Below are positions 26,901-36,016 of a stretch of 64,000 nucleotides of DNA, one piece after another (the first letter of the stretch is position 1; each line of letters opens with the position of its first letter). This DNA comes from Cellulophaga sp. F20128 (GTDB taxonomy: Bacteria; Bacteroidota; Bacteroidia; Flavobacteriales; Flavobacteriaceae): NCBI RefSeq assembly GCF_023015805.1, contig NZ_JALKBA010000001.1, forward strand, positions 1 through 64,000, read 5' to 3'. The position numbers and the translations under genes were made by a program. The notes below the pieces were generated by a model, which saw only the letters and a list, made by a program, of their open reading frames with translations, did no database searches and was not told the origin of the DNA.

Positions 26901-28097
26901 AATAAGAGCGGGATCGTAATCATTGGCATTGTTCAACGGTAAGTTTCCTGCCCCTGAAACATTAAAAAAGCCTGCCGGCGCACCACCATTTTCACCAATC
27001 CTTGTTTGATTGGCATTTACTTCTCCTAAATCTTGGATAGCTACAACATTTCTTACGTTTAAAGTTTCTTGACGCCTATTGGTCACCCAAACTTCTAATC
27101 TTGTAATTTGTACCTGACTCCGTATATATGGGTAGTTTTCTAATGCTATATCGTAATTATCTCTGAAATACTGGGCTAAAAAGAAGTGCTTGTCTTCATC
27201 GTAATCCAAGGCCGAAAATGAAAATTCCTCAACGGTTCCACCACCTTGTGCAACCACCGTATTGTTTTGCGATCGCTGTTCGGACAACACAGCAGTAACC
27301 TTGGTTTTCCCAAACTGTAATTGCGTTTTTACACCAAACAAACTTTGGGCCCCCGTAATTAAAGAACTATTTAGCGGCATACTCACATTACCCACCTCTA
27401 TTTTCTGAAGAATATCATCTTCCGTTGGCGTGTATTCTAATTTTACTAAATTCTGAAAATCCAGGGTGGCCTCCGTATTGTAATCTGCACTAACTTTTAA
27501 CCGTTCTCCAATTTGACCCAGCATACTTAATTGTATCTGCTGATCAAAATCAAAAGACATGTTTGTACGTTGTCTTGGAGACAAGGAAGGATTGTCGTTT
27601 TTTTGCCAAATAACACCTAAATCCATTGAAACAGATCCCGTAGGTATTACTTCTATACTATTGCCACCGAAAATAGATTGGAAAAAATTATTATTGACGT
27701 AAAAATTAGGAAGTAAATTTTTACGGGCCTCTTCACTCCCTGCTTTTTTCCCAGAAAAAGCATCTGCTTTTTCCTTAAAATAAGTTTTCATTCCCTCTTT
27801 GCGAACCAATTCTAAATATTCTTTTGGCGATAGATAAATGGGGTAATTTATATTGAAGTCACCAATGCTTTCTGTGTACACGTACTTATCAATCTTAGGG
27901 TCGTAGGTATATTTAGAAATAATGCTACTTGGGTTTGGTAATACTATTTTTCCAATAGCTACCCCCATATTTGTTGAGTCCGTTTCTTGCTCACCAGTTT
28001 CTTGTGCAGTAGAAGTATGTGTTGCACTTAAAAACAGTATACATAAAATTAGAAACTTAACTAGAGAATTAAGAATTGTATTTGCCCCTTTTTTCAA
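20973..28097 (-). CDS. sprA: SprA, type IX secretion outer membrane translocon / gliding motility protein
   Basis: The 2374-residue protein is near the usual SprA length (about 2400). It has an N-terminal signal peptide (residues about 14-31, ending STAQ) and long runs of amphipathic strands with repeated aromatic and Asn-rich turns, ending with TTINAGFTLRYNFGN, a typical C-terminal barrel strand. SprA forms the giant beta-barrel through which type IX substrates leave the cell and is needed for gliding. The only start in frame before the signal peptide is TTG at 28097, five bases after the ruvA stop codon, suggesting non-ATG initiation coupled to ruvA. No obvious stop or frameshift interrupts it. 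Confidence 0.96.
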   Translation of the reverse strand: MKKGANTILNSLVKFLILCILFLSATHTSTAQETGEQETDSTNMGVAIGKIVLPNPSSIISKYTYDPKIDKYVYTESIGDFNINYPIYLSPKEYLELVRKEGMKTYFKEKADAFSGKKAGSEEARKNLLPNFYVNNNFFQSIFGGNSIEVIPTGSVSMDLGVIWQKNDNPSLSPRQRTNMSFDFDQQIQLSMLGQIGERLKVSADYNTEATLDFQNLVKLEYTPTEDDILQKIEVGNVSMPLNSSLITGAQSLFGVKTQLQFGKTKVTAVLSEQRSQNNTVVAQGGGTVEEFSFSALDYDEDKHFFLAQYFRDNYDIALENYPYIRSQVQITRLEVWVTNRRQETLNVRNVVAIQDLGEVNANQTRIGENGGAPAGFFNVSGAGNLPLNNANDYDPALIGSGGALTTQIRDIATVQAGFNVPGYQPNQGFDYAILENARKLDYGKREYEYHPQLGYISLSQRLSNDEVLAVAFQFTYQGDVYQVGEFANGGLDATSVSPGVTPIVENNTLVLKLLKSNITAVQDPIWDLMMKNIYSTGGYQLSQEDFRLNILYTDPTPRNYITPVAEGPGSGWPTTPEPLQERILLDVFNFDRLNAYNDIQPGGDGFFDYVDGITIDSQNAHIIFTKTEPFGEYLFEKLGGGIYDLDNDQGYNVNQQKYVYRNMYSRTKSAALEDADKNKFLIKGTYKSQGISGIPIGAFNATQGSVRVTAGGRQLQEGIDYTVNYAAGTVQILDPNLEASNVPINISVEDNAVFGQQTRRFTGVNVEHQFTEKFVLGGTFINLNERPLTQKSNYGVEPVNNTMFGFNGNFSTEIPFLTRLVNKLPNIDTDVPSNLSVRGEVAVLSPNSPKHANFEGETTTYIDDFEGAQSLIDIRSSLGWSLASTPIEFGAGSGQLYGSSPDDPANMQNGYGRAKVAWYSIDRAFYSNQRPSGINDNDISLNATRRIFIDEVFPKIEIAQGQSTTQGTLDVAYYPNVKGPYNNSPSFDTTQPEDKWAGIMRPMSSTNFEQSNVEFVQFWVLDPYVDGETTSPGELVFNIGNISEDILKDGKKQYENGLPGVNSNDLTSDTSWGLVPATQSLVYAFDADTSNRSLQDLGYDGLSDADEAVVYNNNPLSDPALDNYEYYLSKEGSILERYLNYNNPQGNSPVEVNNTNRGSTTLPDVEDIDRDLTMNTVNSYFEYRIPIKAGTTINDKYVTDIKDGQTPTLPNGTILNRRWIQYKIPLSDFTDAVGGIADFRSISFMRMYLTGFTDDVVMRFATLDLVSGDWRAYSKSLEPDVDNNPADDGTLVDVATVNIEENNTRSPIIYDLPPGLEREQLNNNNTIVQQNEQSLSFQIENLQSEDSRGVFKNINIDIRQYERLKMFIHAEEIAESDFPDGDMPLVGFLRIGTDFSQNFYQIEVPLEFTAHGERDRERIWPENNELVINLADLNKIKSYGIAGQTLNQVNYYEIIDGEVVSVNEFDVRTPGVMRIGLRGNPSLGSIRSMMVGVKNTSAFPARGEVWFNELRLAGLDNNGGWAAVAAMDVNFADFADVSLTGNRSTSGFGAIDQMPNERAREDVMSYDAVTNVNLGQLLPKKLGIQLPFNYGISEQLVTPEFDPVYDDLKLEDRIAAAATPEDAKIIEEQAEDYTKRTSVNFIGVRKNRSEEAEANFYDIENFTFNYSYNEINHRDFEIAKLRDQNLTAGLSYAHNFEAVEIAPLAKKDSLFNGKYWQWLKDFNFNLLPTSIAVNSNFNRQFNQQRFRDVLELGVDALELPELQQRNYMFNWQYNLNYNLTKSLRFNITASNNNIIRNYFNEEGNPDSGIDDMMNIWDGFFDIGEPNRHAQQFELNYELPFNKIPVLDFVNAQYTYTSNFDWQRGGDALREVAGENINSIQNASTHTIAANLTMQKLYDLVGFKKSNGKATVNNNAGKAGDTPKAKNGGFGKVAKDVITMVKRINFNYTETRGKQLPGYTRSIGFIGTTKPSLGFVFGSQADVRFDAAKRGWLTSFSEFNEQYVQEVNRQLDVTAVAEPIRDLTIDLSANRNLSDRYQENFAVNDLGSGEYEYENLLGNHYGNFSISTIMIGTVFNKSDEFESINFENFKANRLTIANRLVGSGGTLDADGFPERYSKTSQDVLLPAFVAAYTGQDASKVKLGAFRNVPIPNWRLKYTGLMRNQWFKDKFKRFSVSHGYRASYSINSFQTNLERENNVVDPETQDFLPENIMANVVLADQFNPLMRVDFEMKNSMSIVAEVQTMRALTMSFDNNLLTELNSKDYTLGLGYRFKDVNFVTNIGGEKHRFKGDLNLKLDGTLKDNITIIRNLELDNNQITSGQNVFSMKFGADYALSEALNVAFFYDHSFSKFAVSTAFPQTTINAGFTLRYNFGN

Positions 28098-28102
28098 ACT
28101 TG

Positions 28103-28684
28103 TTACAGATTTTTCAGCGCCAACTTTATGATGTTTTCAACGCTTAATGTTGAGTCTTGACCAACTACTTTGTCAACAGTTTTTTCTGCTTGTTTCCGCA
28201 CAAAACCAAGAACCTCTAATGCAGATAACGCTTCTTCTTTATTAGTATTGTTTTGAGAAGTAGAAACTTCATCAATATCGTATATTTTTAAAACCTTGTC
28301 TTTTAAATCCAAGATAACCCTTTGAGCTGTTTTTGCCCCAATTCCTTTTACAGATTGAATGGTTGCCACATCTCCTGTAGCAATTGCATCTCTTACTTGG
28401 GCCGGAGAAAGTGAGGATAACATGGTCCGTGCAATACTAGAGCCAATTCCCGAAACAGAAATTAACAAACGAAATATCTCCCGTTCTGATTTTTCAGCAA
28501 ACCCAAACAAAGTTTGCGAATCTTCCTTTACTTGTAAATGTGTGTAGAGTTGAATATTTTCATCCTCTGTTATTTTTGAAAAGGTATGCAGTGAAACATT
28601 TACAAAATACCCAACACCATTACATTCTACCACCAAAAATGTTGGATTTTTCTCTACTAACTTTCCCTTTAAATGCGTAATCAT
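28103..28684 (-). CDS. ruvA: Holliday junction branch migration protein RuvA
   Basis: The 193-residue protein has the RuvA plan: an N-terminal OB fold (MITHLKGKLVEKNPTFLVVE), tandem helix-hairpin-helix motifs (ISVSGIGSSIARTMLSS and IQSVKGIGAKTAQRVILDL) and a C-terminal domain that contacts RuvB (about residues 145-193). RuvA tetramers bind Holliday junctions and load RuvB, encoded apart at 38539. It sits between maeB (29 bases upstream) and sprA (5 bases downstream) in one transcript. Confidence 0.96.
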   Translation of the reverse strand: MITHLKGKLVEKNPTFLVVECNGVGYFVNVSLHTFSKITEDENIQLYTHLQVKEDSQTLFGFAEKSEREIFRLLISVSGIGSSIARTMLSSLSPAQVRDAIATGDVATIQSVKGIGAKTAQRVILDLKDKVLKIYDIDEVSTSQNNTNKEEALSALEVLGFVRKQAEKTVDKVVGQDSTLSVENIIKLALKNL

Positions 28685-28713
28685 AATTTGTTGATGGTCT
28701 TATTAATTGTGTA

Positions 28714-31008
28714 CTATTGTGCGCTTTTTGCCTTTCTCCTTTTTTCTCTTTCTTGAGCGTCAATTACAGCCACTGCAGTCATATTTACCATTTCATCTAC
28801 ATCGGCTCCTAATTGCAATATATGGACTGATTTACGAAGCCCTAACATAATGGGACCTATAGAATCTGCATTATTCAATTCTTTCAAAAGTTTATAGGTG
28901 ATATTTGCTGATTCTAAATTTGGAAAAATAAAAGTATTTACATTTTTACCCGCCAATTTTGAAAATGGAAACTGACTTTGCAACAATTCTTTATTTAATG
29001 CAAAATCCATTTGAATTTCACCATCTACAATTAATTCTGGATTGTTTGTATGCAATAGTTCAACTGCTTTTCTAACTTTCACTGCACTAGGATCACTAGA
29101 CGACCCAAAGTTGGCATAGGAAGTCATTGCGATAACAGGTTCAAAACCAAAGGTTCTTGCCACATTTGCTGTCATTAAAGCAATCTCTGCTAATTCTTCT
29201 GCATTGGGGTTTATGTTAATAGAAGTATCTGCAACAAACAAAGGTCCTCTATCGGTTACCATTATATTAACGGTAGCTACTTTTTGCACATTGGCAGACC
29301 GTCCTATTACCTCAAAAACTGGCTTTACAACTGTAGGGTAAGACCGTGAATAACCAGAGATCATACCATCAGCATCTCCCTCTAAAACCATCATTGCTCC
29401 AAAATAATTACGTTCTCGCATTTTGGATTTTGCATTGTAAAGCGTAACCCCTTTTCGCTTTCTGTTTTCCCAAAAAGTACGTGCGTATGCATCCTTTTTA
29501 TCCTTAAATTCGATCGACTTTGGATCTACAATAAGTACGTCATTATCAAATTCTAATTCTTTTTTTAATTCTAAAATAGTTTCTTTATTTCCCAAAAGGA
29601 TAGGTTCTGCAATCCCTTCTTCCAATGCTATTTGAGCCGCTTTTAGAACATCTAATTGATCTGCTTCTGCAAATACAATTTTTTTAGGATTCACCTTTGC
29701 CCTGTTGTGAAGCAAGCGAACTAATTTATTATCGTTTCCTGATCTTCTAATTAATTCTTCCTTATACTTTTCCCAATCTTCAATAGGCTGCTTCGCTATT
29801 CCACTGTCCATCGCTGCTTTGGCAACGGCTAATGGAATTTCAGAGATCAACCTAGGATCAAAGGGTTTTGGAATGATATAATCTTGCCCAAAGGTTAAGC
29901 GTGTTTCTCCGTAGGCAATATTTACTTGCTCTGGCACTGGCTCTTTGGCTAATTTAGCTAACGCCTTAACTGCGGCCATTTTCATTGCTTCGTTAATACC
30001 AGTTGCTCTTACATCTAAAGCTCCTCTAAAAATAAAAGGAAAGCCTAAAACATTATTCACTTGGTTAGGATGATCAGATCTTCCTGTAGCCATAATAATA
30101 TCTTTCCGAGTTGCAATAGCGATATCGTATTCTATTTCTGGATTTGGATTGGCCATAGCAAAAACAATTGGCTTTTTAGCCATAGAAACTAACATCTCTG
30201 GAGATACAATATTTGCAATCGAAAGGCCTACAAATACATCAGCATCTACCATAGCCTCTTCTAAGGTATCTATCTTTCTATCGGAAGCAAATTCTAACTT
30301 TTCTTTGGAAAGTCCCTCCCTATCAGAACGAATAACCCCCTTACTATCTAGCATTACAATATTCTTATCCTTGGCCCCAAAAGCTTTATACAATCGGGTA
30401 CAGGAAACTGCTGCGGCTCCCGCTCCACTTACTACAATACGTACGTCATCAATTTTTTTACCCGAAATCTCTAAGGCATTTAACAAAGCAGCAGCCGAAA
30501 TAATTGCAGTACCGTGCTGATCGTCATGCATCACAGGAATATCCAATTCTTCTTTTAACCTTCGCTCTATTTCAAATGCTGCTGGCGCACTAATATCTTC
30601 TAAATTGATACCGCCAAAAGTAGGCGCTATCATTTTAACCGTCTCTACAAATTTATCTACGTCTTTGGTATCTATTTCAATATCTACACCATCTATATCA
30701 GAAAATATTTTAAATAACAATGCTTTTCCTTCCATTACTGGCTTAGAAGCTTCCGGCCCAATATCTCCTAATCCTAACACTGCCGTACCATTGGTAATTA
30801 TCGCTACTAAATTACCCTTAGCTGTATATTTGTATGCATTTTCTTTATCTTTAAATATTTCCAAACAAGGTTCTGCTACACCTGGAGAATACGCCAATGC
30901 CAAATCTCTTTGCGTCGCATAAGGCTTTGTTGGAACAATTTTAATTTTACCAGGTTGCGGTTTTGCATGATAAATTAAAGCCTCTCTTCTATTCTTCTCG
31001 TTGCTCAT
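28714..31008 (-). CDS. maeB: NADP-dependent malic enzyme, MaeB type
   Basis: The 764-residue two-domain protein has a malic enzyme part (about residues 1-425) with YSPGVAEPC, HDDQHGTAI and the nucleotide-binding IVVSGAGAAAVSC, and a C-terminal phosphotransacetylase-like domain (about 430-764) that is regulatory rather than catalytic in studied relatives. It decarboxylates malate to pyruvate with NADPH formation. It is the first gene of maeB-ruvA-sprA. The 55 bases upstream contain only a near-match (TAAATTTA) to the promoter consensus. Confidence 0.95.
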   Translation of the reverse strand: MSNEKNRREALIYHAKPQPGKIKIVPTKPYATQRDLALAYSPGVAEPCLEIFKDKENAYKYTAKGNLVAIITNGTAVLGLGDIGPEASKPVMEGKALLFKIFSDIDGVDIEIDTKDVDKFVETVKMIAPTFGGINLEDISAPAAFEIERRLKEELDIPVMHDDQHGTAIISAAALLNALEISGKKIDDVRIVVSGAGAAAVSCTRLYKAFGAKDKNIVMLDSKGVIRSDREGLSKEKLEFASDRKIDTLEEAMVDADVFVGLSIANIVSPEMLVSMAKKPIVFAMANPNPEIEYDIAIATRKDIIMATGRSDHPNQVNNVLGFPFIFRGALDVRATGINEAMKMAAVKALAKLAKEPVPEQVNIAYGETRLTFGQDYIIPKPFDPRLISEIPLAVAKAAMDSGIAKQPIEDWEKYKEELIRRSGNDNKLVRLLHNRAKVNPKKIVFAEADQLDVLKAAQIALEEGIAEPILLGNKETILELKKELEFDNDVLIVDPKSIEFKDKKDAYARTFWENRKRKGVTLYNAKSKMRERNYFGAMMVLEGDADGMISGYSRSYPTVVKPVFEVIGRSANVQKVATVNIMVTDRGPLFVADTSININPNAEELAEIALMTANVARTFGFEPVIAMTSYANFGSSSDPSAVKVRKAVELLHTNNPELIVDGEIQMDFALNKELLQSQFPFSKLAGKNVNTFIFPNLESANITYKLLKELNNADSIGPIMLGLRKSVHILQLGADVDEMVNMTAVAVIDAQEREKRRKAKSAQ

Positions 31009-31063
31009 TGTTTGGAAATTTTAGATGTAAATTTACGAGTATCCCGCCAATTAATAGATACTA

Positions 31064-31993
31064 TTATTTTAAAAATTTTATGTTGCGCTGCAATCCAGAG
31101 AATTTTGTTCGTTTCACTGCTGATTTTTGAAAAACCTTTCTAAAAACATCTTCGGTTATTTCTTCCCAATCTTTTTTAGTCATTGACAGTAAATCTGGAT
31201 GTGGATTAAACAAAGGTTCGCTATGCGGTTTAGAAAACTTATTCCAAGGGCAAACATCCTGACAAACATCGCATCCAAAAACCCAATCATCAAACTGACC
31301 CTTAACATCTGTAGGAATTTCATTTTTTAATTCAATGGTAAAATACGAAATACACTTACTACCATCTACCACATAAGGTTCCACAATGGCTTGCGTTGGG
31401 CAAGCGTCTATACAAGCGGTACAGCTACCACAATGGTCTGTAACTGGAGTATCATAAGCCAAATCTATATCTACAATAAGTTCGGCTATAAAATAAAACG
31501 AACCAACTTTTTGTGTCAGTAAATTACTGTGTTTCCCAATCCACCCCAAACCCGACTTTGCAGCCCAAGCTTTATCCAGTACCGGGGCAGAATCTACAAA
31601 CGCTCTACCCCCTACTTCGCCAATAGTAGCTGTCATAAACTCTTGCAACTCTCGTAACTTTGATTTTATGATATGATGGTAGTCTTGTCCGTATGCATAT
31701 TTAGAAATCTTTAAGGCATCCTCGCCTTGTGACTCTTCAGGGAAGTAATTGAGCAATAATGAAATCACCGACTTAGAACCTTCCACTAATTTTGTTGGAT
31801 CTAAACGTTTGTCAAAATGGTTTTCCATATAAGACATTTGGCCATTCATATTCTTGTTGAGCCAATTTTCTAGTCGCGGTGCTTCTTCTTCCAAAAAAGC
31901 CGCTTTGGATATACCGCAAGACAAAAAACCGAGGCGTTTGGCTTCTTCTTTTATTAAAGCTGTTGTTTTTTCTTTATTTACAATAGGTAGCAT
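31064..31993 (-). CDS. queG: Epoxyqueuosine reductase QueG
   Basis: The 309-residue protein has the cobalamin-binding N-terminal region and two ferredoxin-type 4Fe-4S motifs near residues 190-250 ([12 protein letters not shown] and [10 protein letters not shown]). QueG reduces epoxyqueuosine in tRNA to queuosine, the last step of queuosine synthesis. A GTG one codon upstream (31996) is possible, but ATG at 31993 lies exactly 7 bases from the promoter element, the same spacing seen at three other genes here, so ATG is preferred. Confidence 0.94.
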   Translation of the reverse strand: MLPIVNKEKTTALIKEEAKRLGFLSCGISKAAFLEEEAPRLENWLNKNMNGQMSYMENHFDKRLDPTKLVEGSKSVISLLLNYFPEESQGEDALKISKYAYGQDYHHIIKSKLRELQEFMTATIGEVGGRAFVDSAPVLDKAWAAKSGLGWIGKHSNLLTQKVGSFYFIAELIVDIDLAYDTPVTDHCGSCTACIDACPTQAIVEPYVVDGSKCISYFTIELKNEIPTDVKGQFDDWVFGCDVCQDVCPWNKFSKPHSEPLFNPHPDLLSMTKKDWEEITEDVFRKVFQKSAVKRTKFSGLQRNIKFLK

Positions 31994-32000
31994 CACAAAG

Positions 32001-32027
32001 CAAAGTTAGTGGTTTACAGATAAGCAA
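32001..32027 (-). promoter_or_regulatory. Promoter of queG, leaderless spacing
   Basis: TTG (32025-32027), 16 bases, then TAACTTTG (32001-32008) on the minus strand, followed after 7 bases by the ATG at 31993. Confidence 0.65.
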
Positions 32028-32047
32028 AAAATTATTTCGCATAGCTA

Positions 32048-32077
32048 TTGCTAGTTAAAAAATAGAACTTACATTTG
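32048..32077 (+). promoter_or_regulatory. Promoter of the thiamine operon
   Basis: TTG (32048-32050), 19 bases, then TACATTTG (32070-32077). The expected transcription start is about 32084, which matches the 5' edge of the TPP aptamer. Confidence 0.78.
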
Positions 32078-32084
32078 TTATGTA

Positions 32085-32163
32085 AACTTTAGGGGTGTTC
32101 TTTTTAAGAACTGAGAAATACCCTTTGAACCTGATGCTGTTAGTACAGCCGAAGGGAAAAGTT
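32085..32163 (+). ncRNA. TPP riboswitch (THI element)
   Basis: The aptamer shows the conserved blocks AGGGGTG (32091-32097), CTGAGAAATACCCTTTGAACC (32111-32131, with CTGAGA and ACCC...GAACCTGAT) and GTTAGTACAGCCGAAGGGAA (ending 32158). The closing P1 stem is AACTTT (32085-32090) with AAAGTT (32158-32163). It binds thiamine pyrophosphate and represses the operon thiS-thiC-thiE-like-thiD-thiE-thiG-thiH. The likely expression platform is described separately. Confidence 0.95.
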
Positions 32164-32190
32164 GAATTCTTTTTATGATTTCGATCTTTT

Positions 32191-32220
32191 AATGCTTTTC
32201 CGTTTCCGGAAACGCATTTT
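32191..32220 (+). promoter_or_regulatory. Putative expression platform hairpin of the TPP riboswitch
   Basis: AATGC (32191-32195) pairs with GCATT (32214-32218), enclosing GTTT (32202-32205) paired with AAAC (32210-32213) around a CCGG loop, followed by TTTT. CTTTTCC (32195-32201) is complementary to GGAAAAG (32155-32161) at the 3' side of the aptamer, giving two exclusive folds. The 4-T run is short for a strong terminator, so translational or mixed control is possible. Confidence 0.5.
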
Positions 32221-32284
32221 CACTCACAGTTTACGATTTAATTGGTTTTTTAACGCTATAACCTAGCACTTAAAATGTATCGCT

Positions 32285-32488
32285 ATGATACCCATAAACG
32301 TAAATAACAAGCAACACCAAGTTTCTAGAGAAACCAATGTGTTACAATTAGTACAGACTCTAAATTTAAGCTCCCCTGCTATTGCCATTGCTATTAACAA
32401 TGCTGTAATACCTAAAACAATTTGGAGCGCTACCTTCTTACAACCCAAAGACAATGTATTACTAATACAACCTGCTCAAGGAGGGTAA
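32285..32488 (+). CDS. thiS: Sulfur carrier protein ThiS
   Basis: This 67-residue ubiquitin-like protein has the ThiS layout and ends in QPAQGG; the C-terminal Gly-Gly is adenylated and then thiocarboxylated to provide sulfur for the thiazole ring. It is the first gene of the riboswitch-controlled operon, 121 bases after the aptamer and 9 bases before thiC. The adenylating enzyme ThiF is not encoded in this operon. Confidence 0.92.
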   Translation: MIPINVNNKQHQVSRETNVLQLVQTLNLSSPAIAIAINNAVIPKTIWSATFLQPKDNVLLIQPAQGG

Positions 32489-34372
<1,884 letters not shown>

Positions 34373-34387
34373 TAGCTTATGGAAGTT

Positions 34388-34418
34388 CCTACGCCTTTTA
34401 TAAAGACAAAGGCGTAGG
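34388..34418 (+). other. Inverted repeat after thiC
   Basis: CCTACGCCTTT (34388-34398) pairs perfectly with AAAGGCGTAGG (34408-34418) around a 9-base loop. No T run follows, so it may be an mRNA-stability or processing structure rather than a terminator. The rest of the 271-base thiC to thiE-like gap shows neither a gene nor an exact promoter match. Confidence 0.6.
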
Positions 34419-34643
34419 CGCGCTTTCCGTTCTATCTTTTGCTTGTTCTTATCAAGAATTATTTTTTTATAGGGCATAAATTTTCTAGAACTAGCAGCAA
34501 AAGGATGTCACTGCAATCCCTAACTCTACAAACTTATATCAATTCGATAGATTTTGAGGAACAATAGATAGTGTGGAAAACTACTAGGTAAACATAGATC
34601 ACATTTCTATCATAAAATTCATTTTGACTGAAAAAAAAATAAA

Positions 34644-35252
34644 ATGATTGTACTTATAGCACCAGAACAAGACATCCCTAATGAAATAGACACCCTTCAC
34701 CATTTATTTAAGGCTGGCTTACAGTACTATCATTTTAGAAAACCGTTTAAAAATTTAGAAGAACACCTTGCTTACCTAAACCAAATAGAAGTACAATACC
34801 ACAATCGTATTGTAGTACATTATTTTCACGAATTAGTAAACAGTTACAATCTAAAAGGCATTCATTTTCAAGAACAAAAACGATTAGCCGCTTTAGAAAA
34901 TGGCAATGGCTATTTTAACACCTTACAAATGGCAGGCAAAACAATGAGCAGCTCCTTTCATAACCCTAATGATGTAGCTATTTGTGAAATTGAGTTCGAC
35001 TATTATTTATTAAGTCCAGTGTTTTCTTCGATCTCTAAAAAAGGATACCAAGGCAAAGGTTTTAATGTAACTGCCATAGATAAATTCATCATTGGAATGG
35101 GTGGCATTGAATCAGAGAACCTAGAAAAAACTTTAAAACTAGGCTATAAAGGCGTTGGTATTTTAGGTGCCGTATGGAAGGCAAAGGATCCCGTTAAGGA
35201 GTTTCTAAAAATAAAAAACACCTTAGAACAACTTCAAAAGCTACGCAAATAA
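34644..35252 (+). CDS. ThiE/TenI-like protein of unclear activity
   Basis: The 202-residue TIM-barrel protein belongs to the thiamine phosphate synthase/TenI superfamily: YYHFRKP replaces the QLRLKD of ThiE, GIHFQEQ matches the GVHLG strand, LSPVFSSISKKGYQGKG matches the phosphate loop region, and IGMGGI matches AIGGI. The LLINDYY motif with the Mg-binding Asp of ThiE is replaced by VVHYFHEL, so ThiE activity is doubtful. The KKG..GKG segment looks like TenI, but at the position of the TenI catalytic His (as I recall, in GHVF) there is a Pro. It overlaps thiD by one base (TAATG). It may be a thiazole tautomerase or a binding protein. Confidence 0.75.
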   Translation: MIVLIAPEQDIPNEIDTLHHLFKAGLQYYHFRKPFKNLEEHLAYLNQIEVQYHNRIVVHYFHELVNSYNLKGIHFQEQKRLAALENGNGYFNTLQMAGKTMSSSFHNPNDVAICEIEFDYYLLSPVFSSISKKGYQGKGFNVTAIDKFIIGMGGIESENLEKTLKLGYKGVGILGAVWKAKDPVKEFLKIKNTLEQLQKLRK

Positions 35253-36016
35253 TGCAACAAAAACCATATATATTAAGTATTGCAGGTTTCGATCCTTCAA
35301 GTGGTGCCGGAATCACTTCAGATATCAAAACATTTGAAGCTCATAATCTTTATGGTTTATCGGTTTGTACAGCGGTAACAATTCAAAACGACAATACATT
35401 TAAAGATTGTATTTGGATTGAAAGCGCAGTTATTATTTCGCAAATAGAAACATTGTTTGAACGCTTTACCATTTCGGTAGCAAAAATAGGTGTTGTAAAA
35501 TCCTGGTGTTGTTTACACCATATTGTGACTACTTTAAAAAGAGGAAATCCCAAAATTAAAATCATTCTAGATCCTATCTTAAAAGCGAGTACGGGTTTTA
35601 ATTTCCATGCTTCATCAAACCAAAAAATACTTTCTAAGGTATTAAACAGCTGCTATTTTATAACACCTAATTACGAAGAGATCCAAGCATTATTTCCTGA
35701 TAAAAATATTGAAGCGACCCTTTCTTATCTTTCAGAAAAAACAAATATTTACTTAAAAGGCGGACACCGAAAAGACAAAACTGGTTGGGATGAAGTTTAC
35801 TACAATAGAATAATACAACTAAATATTCCACCAAGTGCAGCATCAATACATCAAAAACATGGTAGCGGTTGTGTTTTATCTTCGGCTTTAGCATCTAATA
35901 TCGCCAAAAATATAGGGTTAGAAGATGCCTGTAAACTAGCCAAACTGTACACCGAGAAATTTTTAAATTCTAATACATCTCTTTTAGGAACACATAATTA
36001 CACCTATAATGATTAG
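35252..36016 (+). CDS. thiD: Hydroxymethylpyrimidine/phosphomethylpyrimidine kinase ThiD
   Basis: The 254-residue ribokinase-fold enzyme has SIAGFDPSSGAGITSDIKTF (one residue away from the usual DPSGGAG), the mid-protein DPILKASTG and the C-terminal anion-hole region HGSGCVLSSALASNI. It phosphorylates HMP and HMP-P to HMP-PP, the pyrimidine substrate of ThiE. It overlaps the preceding gene by 1 base and thiE by 8, so translation is coupled. Confidence 0.93.
   Translation: MQQKPYILSIAGFDPSSGAGITSDIKTFEAHNLYGLSVCTAVTIQNDNTFKDCIWIESAVIISQIETLFERFTISVAKIGVVKSWCCLHHIVTTLKRGNPKIKIILDPILKASTGFNFHASSNQKILSKVLNSCYFITPNYEEIQALFPDKNIEATLSYLSEKTNIYLKGGHRKDKTGWDEVYYNRIIQLNIPPSAASIHQKHGSGCVLSSALASNIAKNIGLEDACKLAKLYTEKFLNSNTSLLGTHNYTYND

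Noticed and set aside
30149-30922. Two long antisense frames in maeB
   Set aside because: Both mirror a conserved enzyme gene and lack promoters.
34373-34643. Extra gene between thiC and the ThiE-like gene
   Set aside because: No open frame of reasonable length or composition; only an inverted repeat is visible.
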